64,000 nt of DNA from JAFNAG01 sp963824985 (GTDB lineage: Bacteria; Acidobacteriota; UBA6911): positions 7,263 to 71,262 of the forward strand of contig CAWGRQ010000023.1 in NCBI GenBank assembly GCA_963824985.1, read 5' to 3'. Each line of letters starts with the position of its first letter. The stretch's first letter is position 1. Made by a program: the position numbers and the translations under genes. Positions 1-9,262 of the stretch are shown one piece after another. Below the pieces are notes generated by a model. That model did no database searches, was not told the DNA's origin, and saw only the letters and a list, made by a program, of their open reading frames with translations.

Positions 1-238
1 ATTCGCGAATCGTTCCCCGCTCGAGAGATTAGACGTCAACTTGTGCCAGGACGGCAATTATGAAGAAGTGGGAAAATGATCATTGCCACTTTCTGGGTAG
101 CGGTTTTTGCACCGGATACCACTTTGAGAAGCCAGGTTCCCGCGCGGGAGTGCTCCGTGAGGTCAGGGCCGGCCCGACTTTCGTGGCAGCGTTCAGGCAG
201 GTGTGTATTTCCTGAGCTCATTCTGGTAGAAAGGAACC

Positions 239-1181
239 ATGCACAGTTCCCAATCACTATCTCTATTTTTTCGCTGTCGCCGCGATCGGTGGCCTCATCG
301 TCCGAAAGGCCTACGTTTTGCAGTCCACCTACGGCCTGCCGTATCTGCACTCCTACACTTTTTTCCTGGCGTCCTGGAGCGCCTTGTCCTGTTTTCCATC
401 TTTCAATGCATCCTCGCGGTCAAATTTCTTCCGGCCGGCACGTGGAATCCGTTTGCGCAGGCTACAGCCCCCTGTTCATCATCATCATGGCCGTCAGCCT
501 TTACTTCATTTCCTCCTTCCTGGCACAGCTGTCCGGGAGTCCGCTGACAAAGATCTATAAGATCATTTTTGTCGTGATCTGGGTCGGGCTGGCGCGTTGG
601 GATCGCATTGGCGAACGGGCAGTTGCGCGATCCCACGTGCGGCCGTCACGCGAGTCATGGGACGTGCTTTTCTTCCTGTTTAAGAGCGCGTCGATCTACG
701 GCTGGATTCTGGTTGCCATGATCAGGCTGAGAAGAGACAGAGGATTTGTCAAAGAGGCGGTCGCTGCGGATATTCGTTTTGCTGCTTGCTGCAGGCGTCA
801 TCATTTTCGATCTTTCCGTGAGAATTCCTCTTCCGGCGGGCATTCGACGATTACATCATTTCAGCCTGCCAGGTCCTCGCTCCATCCCCTTCTCTGATCT
901 ATCTGGGCGACTTCCTGCGCCGGCAGGCCCTCGACCGGCCTTTTCAGGAGCCCCGACGGGACCTGAAGGCCGTGCTAACCCCATTCGGCATCTCGGCCCG
1001 TGAAACCGAAATCGTGGAACTGATCATGAAAGGGCTCAGCAACAAGGAGATCGCCGACCGGCTCTGCATCTCGGTGGATACCGTGAAAAAGCACAGCTAC
1101 AACAGCTACAAAAAACTGAACGTGCAAAACCGCGTCCAGCTCAGCTACTTCATCCAGAACCTGCAGATCAAGAAGCAATGA
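239..1181 (+). pseudogene. Broken LuxR-type regulator with membrane-spanning N-terminus
   Basis: The 3' part is open from about 843 to 1181 and encodes a GerE/LuxR helix-turn-helix (LTPFGISARETEIVELIMKG, then SNKEIADRL and VDTVKKH). Upstream, hydrophobic protein-like sequence continues but hops between frames. Frame of 261 gives LYFFAVAAIGGLIVRKAYV and HSYTFFLASWSAL. The frame of 239 then gives VLFSIFQCILAVKFLPAG. Another frame gives SPLFIIIMAVSLYFISSFL and YKIIFVVIWVGLA, and a further one gives RIFVLLLAAGVIIFDLSV before the HTH frame. At least four frame changes are needed, so the original product was probably a multi-pass membrane sensor fused to a LuxR output domain. Either the gene is dead or this stretch has assembly indels. 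The HTH-only remnant could be translated alone, but no ribosome site supports that. Confidence 0.6.
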
Positions 1182-1742
1182 CGCTCTTTCCTGGCCTTCG
1201 TGAGCGGGAAAAGAATGGCCCGTCCCCTGTTTTCCCTGTTTTCCGTCGAGTCCCGCAGAAAAGAGGTCGCGCGCGACATGTTCTGACTCCCTGGCGGGCC
1301 TCGTGATCTGCGTCAGTTGCAATTCGCATTTGTGTGGCTTAGAGTAGTCAAACATATTGGGTTATTCATGATGCCCCGTTGCGACGCGTGCAGTCCCCGC
1401 CCAGCGCCGCGGTCGAAGTGGAGCGCGTTTCGATGGGGGGAGGGGGACAGTCTCACGAATGTCCCTCCTCGCCATCCCCATACCCGCCTTCTGCCTTCGC
1501 CTTGCCTTTTGCCTTAGGGGACACTGGTGGCTGTCCCCCTTCCCCTTCGTTCGATAGTAGTGCGGCCAAAATCCTCTATCCTGCGGCATCGTTTTGAGAT
1601 ATGATCGCATTCGTAGGACGGAGAGACGGCGCAATTTGACAGAATGCCCCTCATCAGAAGCTGGAGAGAAGGCCACCCGGGTACCACCAGTACAAAAACG
1701 GCAGCTTGATCTTCCCATCCGTTTGAAGTCCAGGCGAACGGC
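1182..1742. other. Intergenic stretch without a supported gene
   Basis: No convincing coding sequence is seen on either strand. The stretch contains the inverted repeat at 1436-1545. A 187-codon leftward frame overlaps it but has arginine-rich, non-protein-like composition and no ribosome site. Confidence 0.5.
1436..1545. repeat. GGGGACA-type inverted repeat
   Basis: The left arm ends in GGGGGACAG (to 1450) and the right arm is CTGTCCCCCTTCCCC (1531-1545). The outer 15 bases pair with about one mismatch. A second, inner GTCCC/GGGGAC pair lies inside. Its G-run plus ACA design recalls the repeats at 17203-17282 and 51372-51450, but the inner sequence differs, so it is probably a related rather than identical family. 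Confidence 0.55.
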
Positions 1743-1898
1743 ATGCCTCCTGCTCTTCCCGGAGAAGGAGTTTTCGCAGCCAGCGGCATCACGGTTACTG
1801 TCCATGGTGAGCGCAGCATCTGGTTCGCGACGGGCGGCGCTGCAACGGCCAGCGGTCGATGTTTGAGCCCGCAGGTATTGTACAGAGGCGATCGGTAG
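1743..1898 (+). pseudogene. Fragment of a BNR/YCF48-like propeller gene
   Basis: A 51-codon stretch reads MPPALPGEGVFAASG, then VTVHGERSIWFATGGAA, and stops at 1896-1898. The PALPGEG-FAASGT-x-WFATGG pattern is the conserved repeat seen in secreted YCF48/BNR propeller proteins of acidobacteria, where it is followed by further Asp-box repeats. Here nothing recognisable continues upstream in frame and the downstream end diverges after about 40 residues. It is best read as a decayed remnant. The identification rests on recalled family patterns and needs a protein search. Confidence 0.4.
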
Positions 1899-1951
1899 CG
1901 TATAAAGCTCCTTTTCTCTGAACATTATGGGGCAATGGAGTCATTCATATA

Positions 1952-4900
1952 ATGCGCACTCACTTCGAGCGGATCGCCATAATCAATCGCGGAGAACCGG
2001 CGATCCGATTTATCCGCGCCGTGCGCCAGTTCAACCGCGAGCATCAGACCCAGCTTCAAACCATCGTCTTCTATGCGGTTCCGGACCGCCATGCGCGCTT
2101 TATCCGTGAGGCGGATGAAGCCGTCGGTATCGGGGCAGCCAACTATTTCGACACGCTCGACGGACAGCGCAAGCCTGCCTACATGGACCATGAAAGAGTA
2201 GCGCGCGCGTTGGCAGAATGCCGGGCTGATGCCGTCTGGGTCGGCTGGGGCTTTGTTTCAGAGAGTCCCGAATTCGTCGACCTGTGCACGCGCATGGGCC
2301 TTACGTTTATTGGGCCCGACAGCGCCTCAATGAAGCTCCTGGGAGATAAGATCAGCGCAAAGCGCCTCGCCGAGCGGATCGGCGTGCCCGTGATCCCATG
2401 GCAGAGTGAGCCGGCGGACACTATCGAAGCCGCGCTGGCGCACGCGCGCTCCCTCGGCTATCCCGTCGTCATCAAGGCCACTGCCGGAGAGGGCGGCCGG
2501 GGAATCCGCGGCGTTGCCTCCGAGCACGAATTGCCCGCCGCCTACCACAGCACCCGGAATGAGGCACAGAGATTCTTCGGCAATCCTACCGTCTTCGTGG
2601 AGAAATGGCTGGAAGGTGCACGGCATGTCGAAGTCCAGATAGTAGCGGATTCCGCCGGCACCACGTGGGCAGTCGGGGTGCGCGATTGCACCCTGCAACG
2701 GCGCCACCAAAAGATCGTGGAAGAGGCTCCCGCCACTATCCTTTCGGCACGCAAAGATCGCGCCCTCCGCGAAGCTGCGGTCAGGATCTGCAAGGCCGCC
2801 CGCTACCTGAACGCCGGGACGGTAGAGTTCCTCCTGGATCCGCGCACGCACCGGTTCGGTTTCATGGATGTGAACGTCCGGTTGCAGGTGGAACATGCGG
2901 TCACCGAGCTCACGACGGGCCTGGATCTCGTCCAATTGCAGCTGCACATCGCCCGGGGCGGCCTGCTGGAAGGCAAGCCTCCCAAGCCTCGCGGACATGC
3001 CATCGAAGTGCGCTTGAACGCCGAGGATGCGGAAGATGCGTTCGCTCCCGCCCCCGGTAAGATCGAACTCTTCCGCATACCCACACAACCCGGTTTGCGT
3101 TTGGATTCCGGCGTGTCGGAAGGAGACGATATCCCGGCAGAGTTTGACTCCATGTTTGCGAAGTTGATCTGCTTTGGACAGACTCGCGACGCGGCGTTAT
3201 CCGGCCTCACCAAGGCATTGGAGGACAGCGCCATCATCGTGGCGGGCGGCGCAACAAACCGGGCGTTTCTCCTCCAGCTTCTCGAGCGCGAGGAAGTGAG
3301 GCAGGACAAGACGGACGTCTCATGGCTGGATCGTCAGACTGCCGCGGGCGGGCACATCACGGAAAAGCACGCCGACATCGCTTTGATCAAAGCGGCCATC
3401 GATGCCTATGACGCGGAATTCGAGGCGGAACGTGAGCAGTTCTTCGCTTCGGCCCTCCGCATGCGCCCCTTGATCCGAACGGAAGCAGGGCGATCCTTCG
3501 AGCTCTACCACCGCCGTCATCGGTACCAATTCCGGGTTTTCAAGCACAGCAGGGAACACTATCGGATCGATGCCGACGGCACCAGCATCCGTGTTGAGAT
3601 CAATCCGGGCGGGAGATATGAACACTGGCTGAACTATAACGGCAGGCGGTTTCGCGTACTGTCGATCGTCCGGGGTCTCACTCAGCTGGTCGAGGTGGAC
3701 GGCACGCTGCACAAGATCTCCCGGGACGAGACCGGAAATGTCTGCGCGCACATTCCATCCGTGGTTGTATCCATCGACGTCAAGCCGGGCGATCGGGTAT
3801 CGGCAGGCGATCAGCTTGCCCTGCTTGAGGCCATGAAAATGGAAATGCCGATCGTGGCCCCTTTCGCAGGCGCGGTTCGGGAAGTGTTCGTGCGCAGCAA
3901 CTCCCAGGTTGGGACCGGGACCCCCCTGCTCCGGCTTGACCCTGCGACTCCAGGTATTTACGAGGATGCTCACCCGCGCGTCACGTTTCACCCCTGGGAG
4001 ACGAGTGCCGCCGCCAAAAACGATCGGGACGGAAACCAGCACCTGATCCTGGCCGAATTGCGCCATCTCATGCTTGGGGCTGATATTCACCCGACGGAAG
4101 CCAAAAAGCTGGTCGAAGACTACACCCGCATCAGCCAGCTTCTTCCCTCGGAACACCGGGAATTCAACCGGGCGGAGGACGAGATCCTCAGCATCTACAT
4201 TGACATCTCAGCGCTTTTCCGGCGCCAGGCGGCTGCTGAAGACAAGGAAGACGCCGGCAAAATAAGCTCGGGTGAATATCTGCTCACTTACCTTCGGAAT
4301 CTGGACAGCCGCGGCACAGCTTTGCCTGCCTCCTTTCTGGAAAAAGTCCGCCGCGCTCTGCGCCATTATGGCGACGACAGCCTCGATCCCACCCCCGAGC
4401 TGAAGGGGCTCCTGCTGCTCATTTATAAATCACACCAGAATATGGAGCAGCGCGTGCCCGTAATTGCCGCGATCCTGGAGCGCCGTCTGGCATGTGCCGC
4501 TGAGCTGGCGCCGTATGCCAGTCCGGAATTCTCACTTTTGCTGGACCGGCTGGCTGCGGTTTCCAAGGGACGTTTCCCGGCTCTGAGTGATTTGGCGCGA
4601 GAGATTAAGTACCGATATTATGATCTGCCCGTGTTTGAAAAGGCCCGCAGCGCCGTCTGCGCAGAAATGGAAGGTCACCTGACGCACCTCCTCCGGAATG
4701 CCGACGCCGCCGATCGAGCGGAGAGAGTCCAGTCGCTGATTCAATGCCCGTACCCGTTGCTGGCCATGCTGACGGCTCGATTCGAAAATGCACCGCGCGC
4801 GACGCGCCGGCTGATGCTGGAGGTGCTCACGCGCCGTTTTTACCGGATAAGAAACCTCGAGGCTTTGCGGACGACCGAGGTCCAGGGGCAATGTCTTGCC

Positions 4901-7531
4901 TTGGCGGAATATGACCTGCAAGGCAAGCGCGTGCACGTGGTGTCGGCCGACATTGCAGGATTGGATATCGCCCGTGCCATCGAGGCGCTCCGGCCCGCGG
5001 TTGCGGAGATTCCTGCCACTCACGACACGGTTGTTGACTTGTATGGCTGGAGCCGCGATACCCTTCCGGATCCGGATGCGACCGGCATCCGGCTGGGTGC
5101 CATCCTGAACAAGACCGGCTTCGACCGTCCGCTGCGCCGCGTGGTGATTGGATTGGAGGGTCCCAGGAGTGGAGGAGAGGCGGGTCAAACCCAGTATTAC
5201 ACCTTTCGCCCCTCGGAGGATTGCTATCGGGAGGAAAAGCTCTACCGTGGCATGCATCCCATGATGAGCAAGCGCCTGCAGCTTTGGCGCCTGCAAAACT
5301 TCCACATCGAGCGACTGCCATCGGTTGAGGACATATATTTCTTCCGGGGAGTCGCCCGGGAGAATTCCAAAGACGAACGATTGTTCGCTATTGCCGAAGT
5401 GCGCGACTTGACCCCGGTAAGCGACCCGTGTGGCCGGGTCGCGCGTCTGCCCCACCTGGAAGGAATGCTCACGGAGGTATTCGCCGCCATTCGCAAGGTC
5501 CAGCTCCAGAGGGTGCCGGAGGAAAGACTCCACTGGAATCGGGTGCTCCTGTATGTCTGGCCATCCACAACACTGCAGGTTGGTGAGCTGCAAACCCTCA
5601 TCCGCCGCATGGCGCGCCAGACGGATGGGCTCGGGCTGGAAAAGGTGGCGCTTCGCGTGGAAATGGCCGATCCGCAGACCGGGGTCCTGCAGAATAAGAT
5701 ACTGAGTTTTTCCAATCCCGCCGGGCGCGGCGTCACTTTCCGTTTTTCGTTGCCGACCGATCAGCTCGTCCGTCCACTGAGCGAATACGACCAGAAAGTG
5801 GTCCGCATGAGGCAACGGGGATTGAACTATCCCTACGAAATAATCCGGACCTTGACTCCCCAGGGGGAAACCATCCACTCGGAACTTCCCCCGGGAACAT
5901 TCACGGAATACGATCTGGATGAGAATTTGAACCTCGTTCCGGTCGAAAGGCCTTACGGCCGCAACACGGCGAATATCGTGGCAGGCGTGATCCGCAATGT
6001 AACGGCGAAGTATCCCGAGGGAATGTCGCGCGTCATCCTGCTCGGAGATCCCAGCAAGGAGATGGGTTCTCTCGCGGAGCCGGAGTGCCGCAGAATTCTG
6101 GCGGCACTGGACCTCGCCGAAGAACTCCGTGTGCCGCTCGAGTGGTTCACCCACTCGGCGGGGGCCAAGATCGCGCTGGATAGCGGCACGGAGAACATGG
6201 ATTGGATCGCGCGTGTGCTGCGACGTCTGATTGAATTCACACAGGCCGGCAGCGAGGTCAATGTCATCGTTGCGGGCATCAACGTCGGGGCTCAGCCATA
6301 CTGGAATGCCGAGGCAACCATGTTAATGCACACCCGCGGTATCCTGGTGATGATGCCGGAAAGTGCGATGGTGCTCACCGGGAAAACCGCTCTGGATTAC
6401 TCGGGATCCGTGTCGGCTGAGGACAATCAAGGCATCGGCGGCTATGAGCGCGTCATGGGCCCAAACGGCCAGGCGCAGTACTGGGCTCGCGATCTGGCCG
6501 GATCATGCGGGATCCTCATGCGCCATTACGATCACACCTACATCATGCCGGGCGAGCGCTTTCCGCGTCGCGGCACGACCGTCGACCCCCCGTCACGCGA
6601 TGTCTGCCAGTTCCCTCATAGCGAAAATGGAGAAGGCTTCAAGCGGGTAGGCGACATTTTTTCGGACGAGCACAACCCCGGACGCAAGAAACCGTTTGAG
6701 ATCCGCAAAGTGATGCTGGCGGTGACGGACCAGGACCATCGGCCGCTCGAGCGCTGGCCCGGAATGGAGGATGGCGAAATCGCAGTCGTCTGGGATGCGC
6801 ACATCGGAGGCTACCCGGTCTGCCTCCTGGGCTTTGAATCGCGCTCGATGGCGCGCACCGGATTCGTAGCAACGGACGGCCCGGAACAGTATACTTCCGG
6901 CACACTCTTCCCCATGGCCTCCAAGAAAGTTGCCCGCGCCATCAACGCATCCAGCAACAACCGGCCTCTCGTCATTCTGGCCAATCTCTCCGGTTTTGAT
7001 GGTTCGCCGGAGTCCATGCGCAGGCGACAGCTCGAATTTGGCGCGGAAATCGGGCGGGCCATCGTGAATTTCAAGGGTCCGGTGGTCTTCTGTGTCGTTT
7101 CCCGATATCACGGCGGCGCGTTTGTGGTTTTTTCGCGCGTCCTGAATCAAAACTTCGAGGCCATCGCGCTGGAGGGAACTTACGCCTCGGTGATCGGAGG
7201 CGCTCCGGCGGCAGCAGTGGTGTTCGCACGCGAGGTCGATATGCGGACCCGAGCCGATGCGCGCTTTGTGGCGCTGGAAAAAGAGATCGCCGCAGCTGCC
7301 AACAGCCAGAAACGGCACCTCCATGACCAGCTCGCCGAGTTGAAAGAACTGGTGCGCTCCGAAAAGCTGGGCGAGGTTGCGGATGAATTCGACCGCATCC
7401 ACACCGTGCACCGCGCCTTGAAAGTGGGATCGCTCGACCGTATCATCCCTCCCAGTCGGTTGCGTCCCTACCTCATTGACGCGATCGAGCGGGGTATTGC
7501 CCGGGAACTGCAGGGCAGGCCATCCTCTTAA
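1952..7531 (+). CDS. Single-chain multidomain acyl-CoA carboxylase (eukaryotic ACC-like)
   Basis: A biotin-dependent carboxylase of 1859 residues that should carboxylate acetyl-CoA or another acyl-CoA in the cytoplasm. Domain order: biotin carboxylase (about 1-470) with the ATP-grasp glycine loop GEGGRGIRG, CTLQRRHQKIVEEAPA and RLQVEH; biotinyl domain with EAMKMEM, biotin acceptor Lys629; a ~600-residue central region; and carboxyltransferase (about 1290-1859) with GINVGAQPYWNAEATMLM, DNQGIGGYERVMGPNG and ANLSGFDGSPESM. The central part HPMMSKRLQLWRLQNFHIER resembles the ACC central domain of eukaryotic enzymes (HPLLAERMRMWRLKNFDL in human ACC), whereas bacteria normally use separate AccA-D. 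In the metal-binding strand the usual Glu of ExNxR is Asp306 (MDVNVR). The ATG at 1952 follows GGAG by about 11 nt. It stands alone, with no accBC or mce-type partners. A long-chain or other acyl-CoA substrate is possible. Confidence 0.9.
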   Translation: MRTHFERIAIINRGEPAIRFIRAVRQFNREHQTQLQTIVFYAVPDRHARFIREADEAVGIGAANYFDTLDGQRKPAYMDHERVARALAECRADAVWVGWGFVSESPEFVDLCTRMGLTFIGPDSASMKLLGDKISAKRLAERIGVPVIPWQSEPADTIEAALAHARSLGYPVVIKATAGEGGRGIRGVASEHELPAAYHSTRNEAQRFFGNPTVFVEKWLEGARHVEVQIVADSAGTTWAVGVRDCTLQRRHQKIVEEAPATILSARKDRALREAAVRICKAARYLNAGTVEFLLDPRTHRFGFMDVNVRLQVEHAVTELTTGLDLVQLQLHIARGGLLEGKPPKPRGHAIEVRLNAEDAEDAFAPAPGKIELFRIPTQPGLRLDSGVSEGDDIPAEFDSMFAKLICFGQTRDAALSGLTKALEDSAIIVAGGATNRAFLLQLLEREEVRQDKTDVSWLDRQTAAGGHITEKHADIALIKAAIDAYDAEFEAEREQFFASALRMRPLIRTEAGRSFELYHRRHRYQFRVFKHSREHYRIDADGTSIRVEINPGGRYEHWLNYNGRRFRVLSIVRGLTQLVEVDGTLHKISRDETGNVCAHIPSVVVSIDVKPGDRVSAGDQLALLEAMKMEMPIVAPFAGAVREVFVRSNSQVGTGTPLLRLDPATPGIYEDAHPRVTFHPWETSAAAKNDRDGNQHLILAELRHLMLGADIHPTEAKKLVEDYTRISQLLPSEHREFNRAEDEILSIYIDISALFRRQAAAEDKEDAGKISSGEYLLTYLRNLDSRGTALPASFLEKVRRALRHYGDDSLDPTPELKGLLLLIYKSHQNMEQRVPVIAAILERRLACAAELAPYASPEFSLLLDRLAAVSKGRFPALSDLAREIKYRYYDLPVFEKARSAVCAEMEGHLTHLLRNADAADRAERVQSLIQCPYPLLAMLTARFENAPRATRRLMLEVLTRRFYRIRNLEALRTTEVQGQCLALAEYDLQGKRVHVVSADIAGLDIARAIEALRPAVAEIPATHDTVVDLYGWSRDTLPDPDATGIRLGAILNKTGFDRPLRRVVIGLEGPRSGGEAGQTQYYTFRPSEDCYREEKLYRGMHPMMSKRLQLWRLQNFHIERLPSVEDIYFFRGVARENSKDERLFAIAEVRDLTPVSDPCGRVARLPHLEGMLTEVFAAIRKVQLQRVPEERLHWNRVLLYVWPSTTLQVGELQTLIRRMARQTDGLGLEKVALRVEMADPQTGVLQNKILSFSNPAGRGVTFRFSLPTDQLVRPLSEYDQKVVRMRQRGLNYPYEIIRTLTPQGETIHSELPPGTFTEYDLDENLNLVPVERPYGRNTANIVAGVIRNVTAKYPEGMSRVILLGDPSKEMGSLAEPECRRILAALDLAEELRVPLEWFTHSAGAKIALDSGTENMDWIARVLRRLIEFTQAGSEVNVIVAGINVGAQPYWNAEATMLMHTRGILVMMPESAMVLTGKTALDYSGSVSAEDNQGIGGYERVMGPNGQAQYWARDLAGSCGILMRHYDHTYIMPGERFPRRGTTVDPPSRDVCQFPHSENGEGFKRVGDIFSDEHNPGRKKPFEIRKVMLAVTDQDHRPLERWPGMEDGEIAVVWDAHIGGYPVCLLGFESRSMARTGFVATDGPEQYTSGTLFPMASKKVARAINASSNNRPLVILANLSGFDGSPESMRRRQLEFGAEIGRAIVNFKGPVVFCVVSRYHGGAFVVFSRVLNQNFEAIALEGTYASVIGGAPAAAVVFAREVDMRTRADARFVALEKEIAAAANSQKRHLHDQLAELKELVRSEKLGEVADEFDRIHTVHRALKVGSLDRIIPPSRLRPYLIDAIERGIARELQGRPSS

Positions 7532-7629
7532 AAAAAAGTAACGCGAATGCGTCGGGACAGTGGGAACAAGCCCATCTGGGAACATCGAATGATCCCGATG
7601 CCACCCGGCAGGAAACCTTCGGAAGGGAA

Positions 7630-8709
7630 TCAGCTCATCGACAACACGCCGCGGGCAGCGTCCAGTTTCGCTTTTATTCTCCGGTAAACCTTTTCGATGC
7701 CGGTCAGATTGCCGCCATGCAGGGGCTTGTACAGCTCCTCGCAGTTTTTCTTTGCCCTGGCTTCGAAGTCGCCTTTTAATAACTCCGCCGCCGCGAATGA
7801 ATCGATCGCATCTTCGATCGAGTTTTCTTTCCACTGGATCATGCCGATGTAGTAATAGCCGGCGTCATATTGCTTTATCTTTAGAGCCGTCTCGAGTGAC
7901 TGCAGCGCCTGGGGATATTTGTTCTCATTGAAATAATTCATGCCGAGAATGTTGTAGCACGTATGCCGGATAATCGTGACCGCCTTGTTCCAGTCGGCCT
8001 CCGATGTCGCCTCGGGCTTCTTGGCCAAAGCCAGGGATTTAAGCGTCTGCTGGGCATAGTCTGCAGCTTTGGGAAGATCCGCTTCGGCATATTTCGAGAC
8101 GAATTGCCACCGGAGCTCGAAGTTGTCGTTGAATTCCGGATATTGGAGCAGCTTCAGCGCCCATTCCATCTTTTTGGGCTCATTGCCGAGCTTCTGATAG
8201 GCCAGGTAGATGGCCGATGCGAGATGAGGCAATGGTTTCTGGGCAAACACCTTCTCCCCATATTCGATGAACTTCTGGTCGTGCCCCAGCCTTTGTGCCG
8301 CCTCGGCGACGAAAGCGATCGTCTGCAGGTCGTTCGGCGCATACTTGAGCCACTGCTCCGCCACCGGCTCGAGCTTGGCATAATCTCCGGCTTTCTGGTA
8401 CTCGAACATCAGGTTCTGGTAGGCGGTTACAATGTAAACCTGAAGCTTGGATTTGGGATACTTCTCCATGAACGCAATCAGGGCGGCGCCCCGCTTTGCC
8501 AGATCCGGCTCCTTGGTCGCCTTTTCATAGGCGTCGTACTCTTCTTCGGTATACTCTTCCGCCGGGTCCTGCTTTTGCTGCTCCACAACCTTCTTTTGCT
8601 GACGGGGATTGTCTGCCCGGCTACCCGCGTCGGGCCAGGCGAATCCCACAGCAAGCATAGTCGAAACAGCCAGGAGGGCCAGAAACAGTCTCTGATGGCC
8701 TCGAATCAT
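7630..8709 (-). CDS. Secreted TPR-repeat protein
   Basis: A 359-residue protein whose start is set at 8709: MIRGHQRL is preceded by AAGGGAGA about 10 nt upstream, a better site than the longer frame starting at 8748. A signal peptide (hydrophobic FLALLAVSTMLAVGFAW) precedes a charged linker rich in Gln, Lys and Glu. The rest is alpha-helical with tetratricopeptide-like units, for example CYNILGMNYFNENKYPQALQ followed by SLETALKIKQYDAGYYYIGM. Such periplasmic TPR proteins act as protein-protein scaffolds; no specific role can be read from the sequence. It converges on the carboxylase gene, with about 100 bp between the two ends. Confidence 0.75.
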   Translation of the reverse strand: MIRGHQRLFLALLAVSTMLAVGFAWPDAGSRADNPRQQKKVVEQQKQDPAEEYTEEEYDAYEKATKEPDLAKRGAALIAFMEKYPKSKLQVYIVTAYQNLMFEYQKAGDYAKLEPVAEQWLKYAPNDLQTIAFVAEAAQRLGHDQKFIEYGEKVFAQKPLPHLASAIYLAYQKLGNEPKKMEWALKLLQYPEFNDNFELRWQFVSKYAEADLPKAADYAQQTLKSLALAKKPEATSEADWNKAVTIIRHTCYNILGMNYFNENKYPQALQSLETALKIKQYDAGYYYIGMIQWKENSIEDAIDSFAAAELLKGDFEARAKKNCEELYKPLHGGNLTGIEKVYRRIKAKLDAARGVLSMS

Positions 8710-9262
8710 GGATGTTAGTCTCCCTTCATTCTCATTGATCTCGCGCATTCTAAAAGATTCCCAAAATTCAAATCAACTATATATTTCCTGGTTTATGGAT
8801 GTAATGCAGTTCGCCGCCGTTTCGGGCGGATGCGCCTGCCTGATGGATGCTCAAAACCTTCTCTAAGCTCTCCACCAAATAAAGATGATCGCAATGAGCC
8901 GAAGTTTCGCCGATTGGGCTCGGCGGCCCAGTCTGCCTCCATGGCATCGAACCGAAGAAAGGCGACGCCGCCACATTACTTAGACACCTTTTACTTGCTG
9001 CCGGTTCCCCCGAGGCTTGCATGGAGGGCTCATGGAACGTAACTTGCCCCCTGCATAGGAGATTCTGGCATGACCTGATGAAAGGTGCAACATCATCGTG
9101 GAGGAAAATAGGGAATATCGCCCGGGACCCGTTTATGAAAAGATGCCATAAATCTATATGGACAAATATATCCATTTATCTTATATTATTGATCGGAGCT
9201 GGGGTTGACGCGATGTGGGCGGCAACCCGGGGAAGAATTGACCGGTAGTTGCACTTGTCAGT
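8710..9262. other. Intergenic stretch without a supported gene
   Basis: About 550 bp without a recognisable gene. A 132-codon leftward frame (8777-9175) has no family signature or ribosome site. The stretch turns AT-rich near 9160-9200, which may hold promoters for the flanking genes, but no clear -35/-10 pair was assigned. Confidence 0.4.

Noticed and set aside
4532..6154. 540-codon frame antisense to the carboxylase gene
   Set aside because: The sense strand encodes conserved carboxylase motifs throughout; the antisense product has no recognisable domain.
8777..9175. 132-codon leftward frame
   Set aside because: No ribosome site, no family signal and atypical composition.
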